The notes: generated by a model from the sequence alone, not told the origin. Counted from the first letter of the stretch, positions 33,467 through 45,663 are shown. The stretch: 64,000 nt of DNA from Metaphire vulgaris (GCA_018105865.1 CM030842.1:12239867-12303866), one strand, 5' to 3'. Translations and numbers: made by a program.

Positions 33467-36400
33467 TTAGGATAAGTGTGTGTTAACAAGTTTACTCTGG
33501 ATGTTGGTGATCTTTTTATGTGGAACAGTTTCTGGAGTTGGAATGGCATCACCGGTTGGTCCCGGTAGAACCACCTTCTGACTTGGTCCAATGACAGGCT
33601 TTGCTGACCCAACCTTTGCTTTGGCCATGTTGTAGTCACCAGAGTCAAAATACTTATTCTGCATTTAAAATAATTACAATCAATTGTCACAGAACTTTCC
33701 ACATAAGTCAATTTAAGCCAAACTGATTGGTAAAAGCTGTAATTCCTTTGTTGTACAGGAAAACATGCACGTTTAACCTCATGCCAGCTGAAATAACCAG
33801 AGATAAATGGGGCAGTCATCCCAGGCAGGGATTTTCTGGGGATAGATAGCTGTTACAAAAATAGAAAATAGTGAAGAAAGTTCCCTAAGAGAAAACTTTA
33901 CAGAAAATTAACTGGCAGTACAATGGCTCTCTTTTCAGAATAAAGAAGACAACCTTCAAGCAGCAAGCAGTTAAACAGTAGCAAAAGAAATGGAATAACT
34001 TCATATAAAACCTCAACAAGAACAAAAGAACAAAAGGTGACACAGATCAAATAAGTGCAATTACATGTTTATGCACTGTGGAAGGAAAGAAAAGATTAAA
34101 CACGACAATCAAAAATAAATTGTAGATGCTACTCAGAAAAAAGTGGCACATTGAGTCAGCTTCATTATTGACTAGGCTAAATTAGTACATGTACATCAAT
34201 AGAGGATATATCCTATATATCAATATCCTCTAACCTATATATCAATATCCTGTACCCTATATATATTGATATCCTATGCATTCTGTATATCCTATTCACA
34301 TGGCAAGTTCTTTACTGTATCCTAATTTTATATTGTCTGTGAAAACAATCACAACAAATAAAAATTTTTTCCATGGCCCAAGGCATATGTTCACATGCAC
34401 AATCCTCTTTATAAGTTGGCAGCAACCATACTGTACACAGCTGGGCAGCGATTCAGAAGGTATTCTAAACAATATTTTTATTAGATTACATTACATAATT
34501 ATTATATCATACACAAGTAAACAACAGTAATTCATAGCATATTACTGATTACCCCTTTAGAAAGTCGTTTCTGCAGAAATGATGATGCACCTTGTGTCCT
34601 CATATCTGGATACTTCGCTCTAAGTTTGGCTTCCTCCTGCTTTTCCAAATCCTTTATATTCTTAAACATAAATTGCAGTATATGCACAATACAGAATTGG
34701 AAGTATTTGAAAAACACAATGTAACTGAGGTCCTGCCATTTTGCCTTATCAAACAGCATTTCAGGCAGCACCTCTAAATATCATACTGATATTTAGTCAA
34801 ATCTTTTTAATGTCACATCCATGTTGCTGCAACATTAAATGGAGGTGATGTAATTTAACGAGTGAATATTTAATACATTAAATTTTAATATGGATATTGC
34901 CGACTACTTTTATGATTAATTCTTTAGTTCTACCTTTTCATTGACTCCCTCGTTATCTTTAATGCCTTTGTCTTTCTCGTCTTTGTCATCATCACTGTCT
35001 TCCTTTTCCATTATATTATGGTCCGAAACAATTTTTTTATCCATGACTGCATCTTCAGGCTCAGCTGTAATATTTACAGATGACGTCACATTGATTTCAG
35101 AAGCTTAGAAACAGCTTCATCATACTTTTAAAGGACTTTAACAACTTCAGAAGGGATTAAAAAAATGCAAATATCATAAAAAAAAAAATTTCAACAGGCT
35201 ATTTATAATATTCTGCACAATAGTAGAAGACAGAAATTGTAGATATCTACTTAGCATACAAGTTCTCCCATATATAATAATATAAAAGTTAACATGGAAT
35301 GTAGCTATCATTTACAAAACAATGGTGACAGTGAGAGATCACCACACCTGTACAACAGTGTACATCAGTACCACTAACATACTGGAAACAAAAAGAAAGA
35401 TATGGCTGGAACATAATTATCCTTACAATGCCTTTGATTCAGTACTACAAATCAGTCAGGAACAAAAGATACACTTTTATAGTACTGTTTCATAATGATC
35501 TAGAAACTTTCAAGATAATCCAGGAGCTAAAAAAATAGGCTGGAATCCAAGCATTTCTGGACTGAAGCAAACACTACACTCAAAGTTCGTTAGAGATTGC
35601 TAGTTTAACAAGATATTACCACCATGCTAGCTCGTCCACAACTGTGCATTTCTGATGATTACTTAGTGCATTTGCTCAATAACTAATAGCATGTCTGAAT
35701 GGAATTCCAGGCAAACAGATAAGCATAACTACACAGTAATAGAATAAAAATAACAGCACTGCAATGCAATAGCAATTAAGTCAATGATAGCAGGTAGCTG
35801 TAAACTAACTAGCAAAACAGTTATAGCAAAGCCTGCTCAAGCTTAGCTAAAGTGATATTCGGTCTCATAAGGTCTGGAAGCGGGAAGTTGGCAGAAGTGG
35901 TTACACGCTGGGCAGGCACGCTGATGGAATGGGTTCAACTCCCATCTTCCCTAAGGTTGACTCAGCCTTAGTCGCTAGAGGGCGTTTATAACATCAAATT
36001 GGGGAGCAGCATTTGCTGTGAAGTAAAGCGTGGCCCTAGATGCTTGTCTGACAACCTATTCTGGGTTAATGGTATATGCCACCTGCATCGCTGCATGCCT
36101 TGGAGACCGGAGATCAGCACCGGCCCTAACGCTCGAATACGGGCATAGAAAAACTTTACTTTTTTACTTTCATGAGACCTGGCTGTAACAAGGCAAATGA
36201 GGGGTATCCATACCACAGCTCCTGGTGCCTAACAGCAGACCTGTCTCCGGATCAGTTCGATTCACATTGCCAGTACCTGACCAATAAGTCTATATGTCAA
36301 ATCAGATCATCCCAGGTTCTGGCTCAAGAACATGCATGCCTGTTAATTTCTGAAGCAGAACCAATAAGTCCATCGGGATGGTTCCTAAAATGTTTCCCTC

Positions 36401-36680
36401 AGATCGTGTGTTTCCAAAATCCTTTCCCAATTTTGTCAAATATCTGGGGGCTTTGGCTTTGGGCCATCTCTACACATATATCCAAAGCTAAGCTTGCCAT
36501 CGATGCGCATATGTGAACTTGGCATCAGTCGATGGCTATATATAACGGGAAAGTACCTATAACTGATTATGACAATAGTCGTTTAGTTTTCTTAGTCGCA
36601 AGTGAACCTTGATCAACAGGATCCGTTTGAGGTGGAGAACTTCCCTTCACTGTGACCGTCGCTCCCGATTCCTCCGACAT
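33467..36680 (-). CDS. ENSA: Endosulfine-alpha / ARPP-19 family PP2A-B55 inhibitor, 4 coding exons
   Basis: Small disordered inhibitor of PP2A-B55; Greatwall (MASTL) phosphorylates the serine of FDSGDY to drive mitotic entry. Exons, 5' to 3' on the minus strand: 36680-36608, 35064-34934, 34660-34553, 33658-33467. Phases 1, 0, 0 fit. The 167-residue product starts MSEESGATVTVKG, has an acidic insert (about 26-68, with KEDSDDDKDEKDK), then the family core EEAKLRAKYPD, FLQKRLSKG and YFDSGDYNMAKAK (Ser110), and IPTPETVP. The vertebrate C-terminal PKA Ser is replaced by KKIT. It is longer than the human proteins (about 112-121) because of the acidic exon. ENSA and ARPP19 are vertebrate duplicates, so either symbol fits. 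The first donor (GTTCAC) is weak; exon 3 could instead start at 34651. Confidence 0.93.
35880..36165 (+). mobile_element. tRNA-derived SINE in ENSA intron 1
   Basis: The head holds pol III promoter boxes (TGGCAGAAGTGGTTACACGC as A box, GGTTCAACTCC as B box). The core (AATGGTATATGCCACCTGC, CGGAGATCAGCACCGG) is shared with 21770-21935. It lies in sense to neither gene product. Confidence 0.7.
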
Positions 36681-37287
36681 TCCTCAGATCACAGAAGATG
36701 AATTGAAAAACTGTTGAAATGGTTTTTTAGACGAATGGAAAAATCTGCGGAGATTTTTATTTGTAATCTCTATATGAAGAACATTTTAAACACTGAACTG
36801 AAAAACGATCTCGACATCTTTGAACGAAACCGGCGATTAACTATCGCAGCGAGAGAAAAATTGTCAGTAAGTAAAATCTCGTCGATTGAAATAGCGCTTG
36901 AGCGTACAGTGGCGAGACGGACTTATCGTTCTTAGGCTAAGAACTCTTATCTTATCCAGAAAGGCTACCACCCAGTCGCTACACAGCTAACTCAATATAG
37001 GGCGCGTGTGCGTTCGGCTTAGCATTTTGCCATAAGATTTCTTTGAGGGGCCGTCCATAAATGACGTCATGCGATTTTGGCAGTTCCTCCCCACCATCCC
37101 TCTCGTCACAAGTCGTCACAAAAGTCAAACCCCTAAAAATGACGTCACAACGCGTTGCCCCCCATCTTTTTAATGTCGAAATTAATGTTTCAATTCACTT
37201 TTTCTTGAATGAAGCGGGTGTTGCAATGAATTTGTTTGAAAATGCTTATTATAATTATTGTAGGCCTAGTCGAAGCGAAATTCGGAT

Positions 37288-39112
37288 CATAATCATCATC
37301 ATAGTTGCTTTCTGCCAGCTCATTAGCGGCAATAGCTAGACACAAAACTTTTCCATTTATCTTTTTCCGTTGTTAATCTCATTCCATCTATTATTGTCAT
37401 TTGATATCTTTCGAAGTCTTCTTTGATGTTATCCATCCATTTTTTTCTGGGTCTTCCTCTTCCTCTTTTTCCTTCTTTGTATGTGTAGAGTGTTTTATAT
37501 GGGAGTCTGTTGCTTTCCATTCTATTTACATGTCCATACCATCTAAGTCTTCTTCTTCTGATTTTATCTATTATTGTCTCTTTCATTCCCAGTCTTTTCC
37601 TGATGTCTTCATTTCTTATTCTTTGTAATTTACTTACTCCCAATATCTTTCTCAAACAACTCATTTCTGCCACCAATAGTCTGTTTTCATCAGCTCTTTT
37701 TAATATCCACGTTTCTGATCCATAAAGCATTTGTGGAACAATGATAGTGTTGTATATTTGAATTTTTGTGTTGATCTTTATTTCTTTAGCATTCCAGATA
37801 TGTCTAAGTCTTCCCATTGTCTGTAGTCCTTTTGCTGCTCTCTTTTTAATATCTTGTTCGTGTCTTCCATCGCTTGATATTTCTCCTCCCACATATGTAA
37901 AATTCTTTACTTGTTCGATGTTATTTCCTTCTACTGATATGTGTATCATTTTCTCTCTTTTTTTGTTGACTGCCATGACTTTAGTTTTTGCTGGATTAAT
38001 CCGGAGTCCAAATCTTCTGCTTGTTCGATTTACTTGGTCTGTAAGCCTCTCTAAACCTCTAGCACTCTCCGCTAGTAAGCTTACATCGTCTGCAAATTTA
38101 AGGTTTGATATATTTTCTCCACTACAATTCACTCCAATGTTTAGATTCTCAGTTGCTATTTTAAAGATTACTTCTAGAATTATTATGAAGAGAGATGGAG
38201 ATAGCACGCATCACTTCTGTTTTAAACCATTCTGATAGGTCTTTATCAACTTTTACTGCACTTTCCATTTTCTTGTATATTGCTTGTATTAGATTTATTA
38301 GTTTCTCTTCTATACCAATGTTTCTCATAGCCTGCCATAAGCCTTCATGCCATACTGAGTCAAAAGCCTGTTTGTAGTCGATGAAATTGATGTATACAGT
38401 TTTATTTGCCTCTGTGTATTTTTCTATCAGTTGTCTTAAGGTAAAGAGTTGGTCTATGGTACTTCTTCCAGGTCTGAATCCTGCTTGTTCTTCTCCCATT
38501 ATCTTTTCTATATAACTACTGATTCTTTTTTGTATAATCTTTGTGAAGACTTTTCCTGGTATGCTGAGCAGAGTTATTCCTCTATAGTTATCGCATAGTT
38601 CTTTGTCTCCTTTTCCTTTGTATATTGGTATGATAATTCCTTTTGTCCAGTCATCTGGCACTGTCTCGTTGTAGTAGATCTTATTAATTAGTTCATACAG
38701 GGTGTCTGTAAGTGTTTCTCCTCCTAGAGAAATAAAAAGAAAATTAAAAAGAGATAAAGAGAATTGGCTACAAAACACTTGCAAAGAAATACAAAACAAC
38801 TACAGTGCCAACAGAATTCAGGAAATGTATAAAGGAATCAAAAAACTAAGTGGCGACTATAACATGAAATGAGCAATAATAAAAGATAAAAACGGGAGAA
38901 TCTTAACAAATAACATGGAAATAACAGACAGATGGAGAGAGTATTACAAAGAACTATATACACACCAAAATGAGACAGACCCAACAGTGCTCCAAGAAAT
39001 ACCAAGCACGAATATTCAGGAGACTTCATCCAACATCTTGAAAGAGGAAGTACAACAAGCAGTGAAAGAACTCAAGCGAAATAAAGCCCCTGGCATTGAT
39101 AATATATCAACT
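37288..39112 (-). mobile_element. Non-LTR retrotransposon with inverted 5' part (twin priming)
   Basis: The 3' part is on the minus strand (38728 to 37288): RT with NYRGITLLSIPGKV, GFRPGRSTIDQL, IDYKQAFDSVWHEG, FADD, then RRRLRWYGHVNRM and GRGRPRKKWMDNIKEDF, with a frameshift near 38195. The 5' part is on the plus strand (38729-39112): WREYYKELYT, LKRNKAPGIDNISTEI, which is the region just upstream of RT. An 11-bp duplication GAAATTCGGAT brackets the whole (37277-37287, 39113-39123). The tail is ATGATGATTATGAT. Truncated, so no endonuclease. Confidence 0.88.
37323..38728 (-). pseudogene. Reverse transcriptase of the twin-primed LINE
   Basis: Two overlapping frames (38728-38195 and 38207-37323) together cover RT palm motifs to the C-terminal GRPRKKW domain. 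The break removes the usual GVRQG block. FADD catalytic residues are intact. Confidence 0.85.
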
Positions 39113-39158
39113 GAAATTCGGATACTTTTTCAAATTCTTTTTTCCAATGAATTATAAG

Positions 39159-39428
39159 CAGGGACGTCATTTGGGGGCAGGGGGGCATTTGCCCCCTGAT
39201 TTTGAGGGGAAATTTTTTTTGCCAATGTTTGTGTTATTTAGATTTTACACGCCCTAAAGGAGTGCTTGATGATGTCGAGTAATTTGAAGTAACTAAGTAA
39301 CTAACCGTGAAAATTGGCTGACAAGCAAAAAAAGGTCGTCAGCTTTTCAGCTTTTTCGCAAACTTGTAACTTGTCAGGTCGAAAGTGTTTTGCCCCACCC
39401 CCTGAAAAACAGTGAAATGACGTCTCTG
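39159..39428. mobile_element. hAT-type MITE nested in the 37047-39607 element
   Basis: CAGGGACGTCATTT start, AAATGACGTCTCTG end, 8-bp duplication ATTATAAG (39151-39158, 39429-39436). Carries GACAAGCAAAAAAAGGTCGT near 39320. Confidence 0.88.
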
Positions 39429-39670
39429 ATTATAAGTGTAGAATACGTTCAACTTTGCGGAAACAGCATTGCGATATTAATAACAATATTTAGTCTTATG
39501 TAACGTCACATTTCTGGAACTCTCCCCTCCCTCCCCCGTCGTCACACATCGTCACAAATGTTGGAGCCCCTCCCCATAAGTGCGTGACGTCATTTATGGA
39601 CGGTCCCTGACTATAGGGGTATTCTTATATCTCTCGCTGTCTCTGCATGGCTGTCTTTAGACACCCTATA

Positions 39671-39939
39671 CTCCAGAGGTTTCCAAACTTTTTGGTTCGC
39701 GGGCCCCTATTTTGTTCCCATGCAGCTTAGCTCGCGGACCACATTATTTAACAAGTGAGAAGCAAAAAGGTTATCATCCTTCTTAAATGTAGTGACAAGC
39801 AAAAACGGTCATCTGCATGGTTTAGGGTTAGGCCTAACCCTAACCCTAACCCTAAATATTTTGGGAGGCTCTCGCGGACCCCCGCCATACCCTCTGCGGA
39901 CCCCCTCCGGTCCGCGGACCACAGTTTGGGAACCGCTGC
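39671..39939. mobile_element. hAT-type MITE with interstitial telomere-like repeat
   Basis: CAGAGGTTTCCAAAC start, GTTTGGGAACCGCTG end; flanks similar but not identical. Inside are CCTAACCCTAACCCTAA and GACAAGCAAAAACGGTCATC. Confidence 0.6.
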
Positions 39940-41633
39940 CCTACTCGGACGTGATCGTATGCCAGGGCCCAGTGCCCGACACGATCACTGCAGGGTACTT
40001 CGCCGAGTATCTCAGTGAGAAGGCCGCTGGAATATGGTCGGCCGTCTAATTCTAAGATAACTATAGCCTACTGTATGCAGACAGGCTGTGATAGCTACTG
40101 AGCTACTGTAGCATTATACGGCAGTTTGGAAACTTCAAACATCTGAATTTTCTGGTCTGTTTGCTACTATAGACTACTTGATGCGCTTGCACAATGTACA
40201 GCGCTGTCTGCTTCAGAAAGCTGCATTCGTTTTTGAAGATCATAACTTCATAAGGGGTCGTCCATAAAGGTCAAGTTACTGTCAAAGTAAATACCAAGGT
40301 TTTTGATAGAATTTGAGAAGGATAGAAGTGATGGCGTCCCTCCTATTAATGCTTGGTCCTGGCTACGCCATCGCATATTAATGTGATTCTAATTTTATTT
40401 CCGTCATTCCTCTTGCTCGGCAGGTGGCGCTTGGTCATCCTTTATACGGTAGAGTGGCGATTCTTCAACCAGTGTATTTAGGACAGCTTCTCATTGGGAT
40501 AGCAAATGAGGATCAGTTTAACCTCAAGCGTTTTCATAATCTTGTCGGTACCTTCGCATGGAACTTCACGAATGTGTCATATTGACCCACAGGGGTCATG
40601 ACCCCTATGATCTAATATTATTTGACAGTTTTTATAGTAGGCCCTAGGCTTAATGCGCTTTTATTTTCTGGAAAATCTGTCGACGTCGTTTGTATCTGCG
40701 CAGTTAAGACCAGTCTAAGAGCAGAAATTATTTCCAAACGCGGTTGAATAGACTTTTCATGAAGTTCAAGGAGCACAAGCAATGCCTTCGCCGGGCCACT
40801 CTAGATACAAAAAGAGTAGAGAACTCCTTGGTCCTTGACGATCTAGTTCGACGATCGTTTATGCTTCTTATTTTCTGTGCCTAGTTTTGTTATATTTTAT
40901 ACACCAGCGCGGACCACAAGGGTCCCTCTCGCGGCCCACTTGTGAGTCGCGGGCCAAACCGCTGTTCCAAATTAGATTATTGGAATCAAATAATATTGCC
41001 CTCAGTTTTCCGGCTGCCCCAGACCACGTTGGGGAAGCTCACGACGCCCCCCCTATTCTGAAACCCTACTTACGGTTAGTGCTCCAGAGAAATATGCCTA
41101 CCGGACTATAGGGGTATCCAGTGTTTACCAACAAAGTCCGATTGCTCCGCCCACTGGTGGGCAGAAACCATAGAAACCATTGTCGTCTATTAATAGACGC
41201 CAATGGCAGAAGCAGATTTCTTGCTGGTGGGCATAGATCAGTGACCATAGAGATTGTTCTGGATACTCCTATTTCTTTTGCTTTGTGCTATTAACGCTAT
41301 TAACTACGAAACAACCTGGTTTCCATTCTTGATTTTTTTAGAGCAAGCCTTCTGTTGTAGCGAAAGAATCGTCTGTTCGATCGTTGCTCCGATAGCCTCA
41401 ATGCATTGAAAAACAATATCTTAAGCTGCATTTAAGAATTTTGTTATATTGACGTTCACTTTTGCAAAAGGTCATAAGTTAGGGTTAATATTAGCGCTGA
41501 CAAATTCAATTGGCATTTGTCAAAACTTGCAATTAAATCAAATTACAGATATTGAAGGAAGAGATGTAAATATTGTCCTGAAAATATATAGCAGGCGAAA
41601 ATGTGAAGTTCCGAGTTCAGTTACAGCAAAACC
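39940..41633. other. Intergenic, no gene seen
   Basis: Solo TIR end GGGGTCGTCCATAAAGG at 40255 and MITE-like GCGGACCAC / GCGGGCC pieces near 40900. No coding frame with splice support. Confidence 0.5.
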
Positions 41634-42230
41634 TCAATTGTGACTTTTATCGTGTTCTTTCGACGGCTTTTGCTTTCTCTTTTCCCCTTTGCTGGAGCTG
41701 GTGTTTCCTTCGATTTTAGGTTGTGGTTGAAGAGCTGGTTGTTCGCAATTTGGAAGAGCCTTCTGGTCATCTGATTCCCAGAACTTCGGAAAATTCGACA
41801 ATTTTTCCCCTAAATAATCTTTAAAACTAGCAGTACGTGATTTTGTTTCAGTGACAGTCACGGAGCATCTGGCGTTGGGACAGTTGGAAATAAATGACGC
41901 CATTGCTTTGTCGGTCTGAATCGCCATCTTTGCGTTGTCGCCATACGCACTTCCGGTGGCACTGTTGCGGTTTGCTTCGGCAATCACGTGACGCCCTCCT
42001 CCCAAAACAGTCACGCCATCTTTCACAGCCATCGCTTTGACGTAATCGGTTTCTGATTTCACTTCTATCTTGTTTGAATCCTTCGTGTTATTGGCGACTA
42101 AATCGTAACTCCTTTCTCTTACATTTGCTCTATCTCCTTTGAAAATTGTTATTTCTTTAGTCGTTCCGTCTGCATTGCTCAATTCAGCACGAGTGAAATC
42201 TCCAGAGAAGGTAGCAGCGGTTTTGGCCAT
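41634..42230 (-). CDS. Unrecognised 198-residue protein, single coding exon
   Basis: A 198-codon frame with no simple-sequence bias, starting MAKTAATFSGDF. ATG lies 7 bases after a good acceptor (TTTCTTGTATAG, exon start 42237). An upstream noncoding exon on the same strand ends with a strong donor (GTGAGTT, 42887), supporting a real transcript. Residues 1-130 alternate polar and hydrophobic like a beta-rich fold, with two close cysteines (NCPNARC). The C-terminal 50 are Lys/Gln/Pro rich (GEKRKQKPSK), perhaps nuclear. No signal peptide or membrane segment. I do not recognise the family. The DNAKMAIQT motif weakly resembles NGASASLQT of the gene at 51542, which has the same layout. Confidence 0.65.
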   Translation of the reverse strand: MAKTAATFSGDFTRAELSNADGTTKEITIFKGDRANVRERSYDLVANNTKDSNKIEVKSETDYVKAMAVKDGVTVLGGGRHVIAEANRNSATGSAYGDNAKMAIQTDKAMASFISNCPNARCSVTVTETKSRTASFKDYLGEKLSNFPKFWESDDQKALPNCEQPALQPQPKIEGNTSSSKGEKRKQKPSKEHDKSHN

Positions 42231-42289
42231 TATTCACCTATACAAGAAAATCCAGCCCAAAGAAACCTTGATGCAAAACCCGATAGCCT

Positions 42290-42745
42290 ACAGCGGAATC
42301 TGCGTCTTTTTGGACATAGGCCTATTTGTCGCATGAAAGATGATAGGAAGATCAAGACTATAATGCTGGAAATAATGGACGGTTCCAACAAGAAAGGAAG
42401 GCCACACAGGGAATGGTGTGGTGACATTCGTGATTGGTGTGGAAAATGTCTGCAAGAACTATTTCATGTTGCTGCGAACAGAAAAAGATTGGGGCAAAAC
42501 TGTAATGATTGCATCAAACACCCAGGGATGTAGCCAGGATTTTAGGTTTGGGGGGCTGAAACCCAAGATTCACTTCCATCCCTTGATTCCCTTCCTTTTG
42601 AGTCCTCAACGCCATTTGGGCTTGAATTCATTTAGGGGACTAGCTTCAGGCTTGGGCCATCAAGCCTCTGCCTAGCTACGTCCCTGCAGACACCAACGGG
42701 CGCTGAACCCACGGTTATTGATGAATGATGATGATGATCATTTCA
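42290..42745 (+). mobile_element. LINE 3'-end fragment split by a MITE
   Basis: Encodes the C-terminal RT-associated domain (LRLFGHI, then KKGRPHREWCGDIRDWC) and ends in ATGATGATGAT. Interrupted at 42523-42686. It lies in the intron of the 198-residue gene. Confidence 0.7.
42523..42686. mobile_element. 164-bp hAT-type MITE inside the LINE fragment
   Basis: CAGGGATGTAGCCAGGA start and CTAGCTACGTCCCTG end; duplication CAAACACC / CAGACACC (7 of 8). Confidence 0.75.
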
Positions 42746-42887
42746 ATAGAAATCAGACAAAAGTTAACCTGCACGAGTCAAATATAGCATCGCTAATGAT
42801 GCTGTATCTTACGTGCGGTTCTTCGTAGACAACAGCTAATATTTATAGGGCCTATAGCCCATATACCTATAGTATTAATCAACTCAC

Positions 42888-42985
42888 CACTGTTCGGATG
42901 CGTTCTGTAAACTTCTTGCAGGCGTCTGGCTTTCTCGGCAAATGCCGCCCGTCGAATTTAATGCTGCTTATCTGGTCCCATAGCT
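42888..42985 (-). other. Putative 5' noncoding exon of the 198-residue gene
   Basis: On the minus strand, sequence ending AACAGTG is followed by GTGAGTTG (donor at 42887). The intron to 42238 (about 650 bases) holds a LINE tail with a nested MITE. The 5' limit is a guess. Confidence 0.4.
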
Positions 42986-43805
42986 ATGGTTTTTAAACAA
43001 AGTAGCGATGTTCCGAAAAGCGAGAACTTGTATAGTCCAAAAACCTTCGCATTTCCATGCTGTGTATAACCATGGTTTTTAGTTATCTCGCGTTTTACCA
43101 TGCAGACACAGTCGTTGGAAGTTCAGCCAATAAGTCCATTCTAATTATAGACATGACGACATACATGGTGGTTGTTCTTATGCTGATTCTGTCCTATTAA
43201 ATACTTTGTAAGTATAACTATGATTGATTTCGACAATAGATAATAATAATTATATATTACTATTATTACTGTTGGTGTTATTACAATTTATAAAGCTTTG
43301 TAACACAAAAGGTATAGCAAGAGCTGGTAAAACCGTGGGACGCCATCTAAACCCCTTCCAGACGGTTTATATTAGAAATACTAATACCGTTGGAAAGGTC
43401 TCGACGAGTAGTATCCAACGACATAAAAATATATTTTAAAAATTTTATATAATTTTTTTTATTTAGACTATAAAAATTTCGCTGTTACAACGGCCCGCGT
43501 GTTTACTTTCCGTAAACCGGCAGAAGGCCTATGAATATTTATGAATCACGTGGGTATTACCCGAATTTCCCAAATAAAATCTTATGCATAAGCGTCAAGG
43601 CAATTAAATAGTATTAAACAGTCTTGCATAAGCGTAAACTTCTATTAGGCCGCTGTGATTGAGGCCCCACTTTTTGAGATGCCAAAAAGAGGGAGAGGTG
43701 GAGTAGTTGGACCTCCTTTTTGTTCAAGCTTACGCTAATGATTTTATGACGAACGCAACGCTCGTAGTTTTCCGACCTAGATGATCACAGGTAACACAGG
43801 TGCGG

Positions 43806-44224
43806 CAGTGGCGGCTCCACCGGGGGGGGGGGGAGGGCAGGGGGCCCGTGCCCCCCTACTGAGATACTGGCCCCCCCAGTGGCCCCCTCTGTTGAGACCC
43901 TATACTATATATATACTATATATATATACTATATATAAAAATTTACCAAAAATATTTAAAAATTGCAAATTTGCCAAAATTGGCCCAAAAATTGCCCAAA
44001 ATTTGCCAAAATTGCAAACAAAATTGCAAAAAATTGCCTAAAATTTGCACAAATTGCCTAAAATTTACCTAAAAATTGGCAAAAAATTCTCTCGCCCCCA
44101 AGAAAAGTGTGAAATGACGCTACTGTACTTAATACTACATACCTAACAACAAATGGTTGGCCCCCATGATTAGAAGTTGCCACCTCAACGGCCCCCCACT
44201 TGCCAAATCCTGGAGCCGCCACTG
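43806..44224. mobile_element. hAT-type MITE, CAGTGGCGGCTCC family
   Basis: Ends CAGTGGCGGCTCCACC / GGAGCCGCCACTG; perfect duplication AGGTGCGG (43798-43805, 44225-44232). The interior has CAAAATTGCC-like tandem units. Confidence 0.9.
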
Positions 44225-44474
44225 AGGTGCGGACCGAAGAATTCAGTTTTGCGGGGTGCTTCGTGTTCCGCTCCCTACTTGCCTGCCTCCGGGGGAGGGG
44301 TCTCTCTCAAAGTCTCAATCACCTTACACCAGAAGCATGTATCGACGGTTTTGCGCAAATCCCACGACTGACCCCAGTCCGAATACCCCCCGCCCCCCGC
44401 CCCCCGCGCCCGCCCCCAGCCCAGTGGCACCGTCGTGACTGCGCCAATGCTGAACCATCATTTGTTAGTAAAGT

Positions 44475-45663
44475 CAGTGGCGGCTCCACCGAGGGGCAGG
44501 GGCCGTGCCCCTATTGAGTGCCTGCCCCCCAGTGCCCCCCAGTGCCCCCAGTTGGGACCCTATACTTAATGCTACATTCATTAAACAACAAATGGTTGCC
44601 CCCAGTGTTGGGTAAAATCGTTTTTAAAACGAATTGAAATCAAAATCAAAATCATCAGTTGAAAAATGAATTAAAATCAAAATCAAAATCATGGCTTTAA
44701 AAATGAATTCAAATCAAAATCAAAATGTAAATGATTTTTTAAATCAAAATCATTCAAATCACTTTTGCGAAGCTACAAAGCTACACTTAAATTGTTTGTC
44801 AGTCATCAGTCATCACGGTGACTCATAGTGGTTGGCTTTCAGCATAAGCAGTTTTTAAAATGTACTGTCACCAAGCCTATTTCAACGTGATGTAGCAATG
44901 AGCCCAGCACAGCTAAACAGTCGTTCAACTTGTGCAGATGATGTCAGTGATGTATTGTATCTCATGAAGGCTGTCTGGACAGCTGGGTACCACTGCAAGC
45001 TCGACAATGACTTTTCAGTTTCGGACAGATAGTTGATCGCCTGTAGCTTTAAGTTATTTACAGTGGTACCAGTTCCAGTTCTTTGTTTAAACAAGTCATA
45101 CATTTTGCAACAACGCTATCGCCATGACTTTTAACAATTGTGAAAAATTGTCATCTAGAATAAGTGGAGTGCTAATGTCAGATTCATCGGCCATCTTAGA
45201 ACTGTAACTGCTAAGGTATTTCTAAAAACCGGGCAAGCCATACTGCCAGTCTGCCAGATACTGGGAGCAAGAAGAAGTAAGTAAATATTACTAAATAAAT
45301 ACATCAACGCCAATGAATCAATGTATCAATGATACACATTCATAAGGTATAAGCATGCATGACCGCTGACCGCTGTGATGCAAACATCTTTGTGCTGTTA
45401 TGAATAATATGTTACAGATAAAAATAATTTTGATTTGAATATGTATTGAAATCATCAAAATCGCACTGAAATTGATTTTAAATCAAAATCAAAATCAACA
45501 TTTACAAAATGATTTCAAATCAAAATCATAAATCAAAAATTTGATTTCAAATCACGATTTCAAATCATTTGATTTCAAATCGTACCCAACACTGGTTGCC
45601 CCCCATGATTAGAAGTTGCCACCCCAACGGCCCCCCACTTGCCAAATCCTAGAGCCGCCACTG
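44475..45663. mobile_element. CAGTGGCGGCTCC-family MITE holding a nested hAT element
   Basis: Ends CAGTGGCGGCTCCACC / GAGCCGCCACTG; duplication AGTAAAGT (44467-44474, 45664-45671). The inner element occupies 44603-45594. Confidence 0.9.
44603..45594 (-). mobile_element. Nested hAT element with transposase C-terminal remnant
   Basis: Ends CAGTGTTGGGTA / TACCCAACACTG; perfect 8-bp duplication GTTGCCCC. The minus frame 45103-44882 carries the hAT dimerisation signature SSAQVERLFSCAG. Subterminal regions are packed with AAATCAAAATC repeats, likely transposase binding sites. Confidence 0.9.

Larger units (their letters stand above)
37047..39607. mobile_element. TIR element GGGRCCGTCCATAAATGACG, host to a nested LINE and MITE
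   Basis: GGGGCCGTCCATAAATGACG at the left and GGGACCGTCCATAAATGACG inverted at the right, flanked by TGA on both sides. Its own interior is only about 480 bp; the rest is the LINE (37288-39112) and the MITE (39159-39428). A solo end of the family is at 40255. Confidence 0.75.

Noticed and set aside
35895..35945. Functional tRNA gene
   Set aside because: A and B boxes are present but no acceptor stem or cloverleaf; a SINE core and tail follow.
36714..36935. 73-codon plus ORF upstream of ENSA
   Set aside because: Contains a LINE/SINE tail (AGTAAGTAAAATCTCGT also at 29570); no support as a gene.
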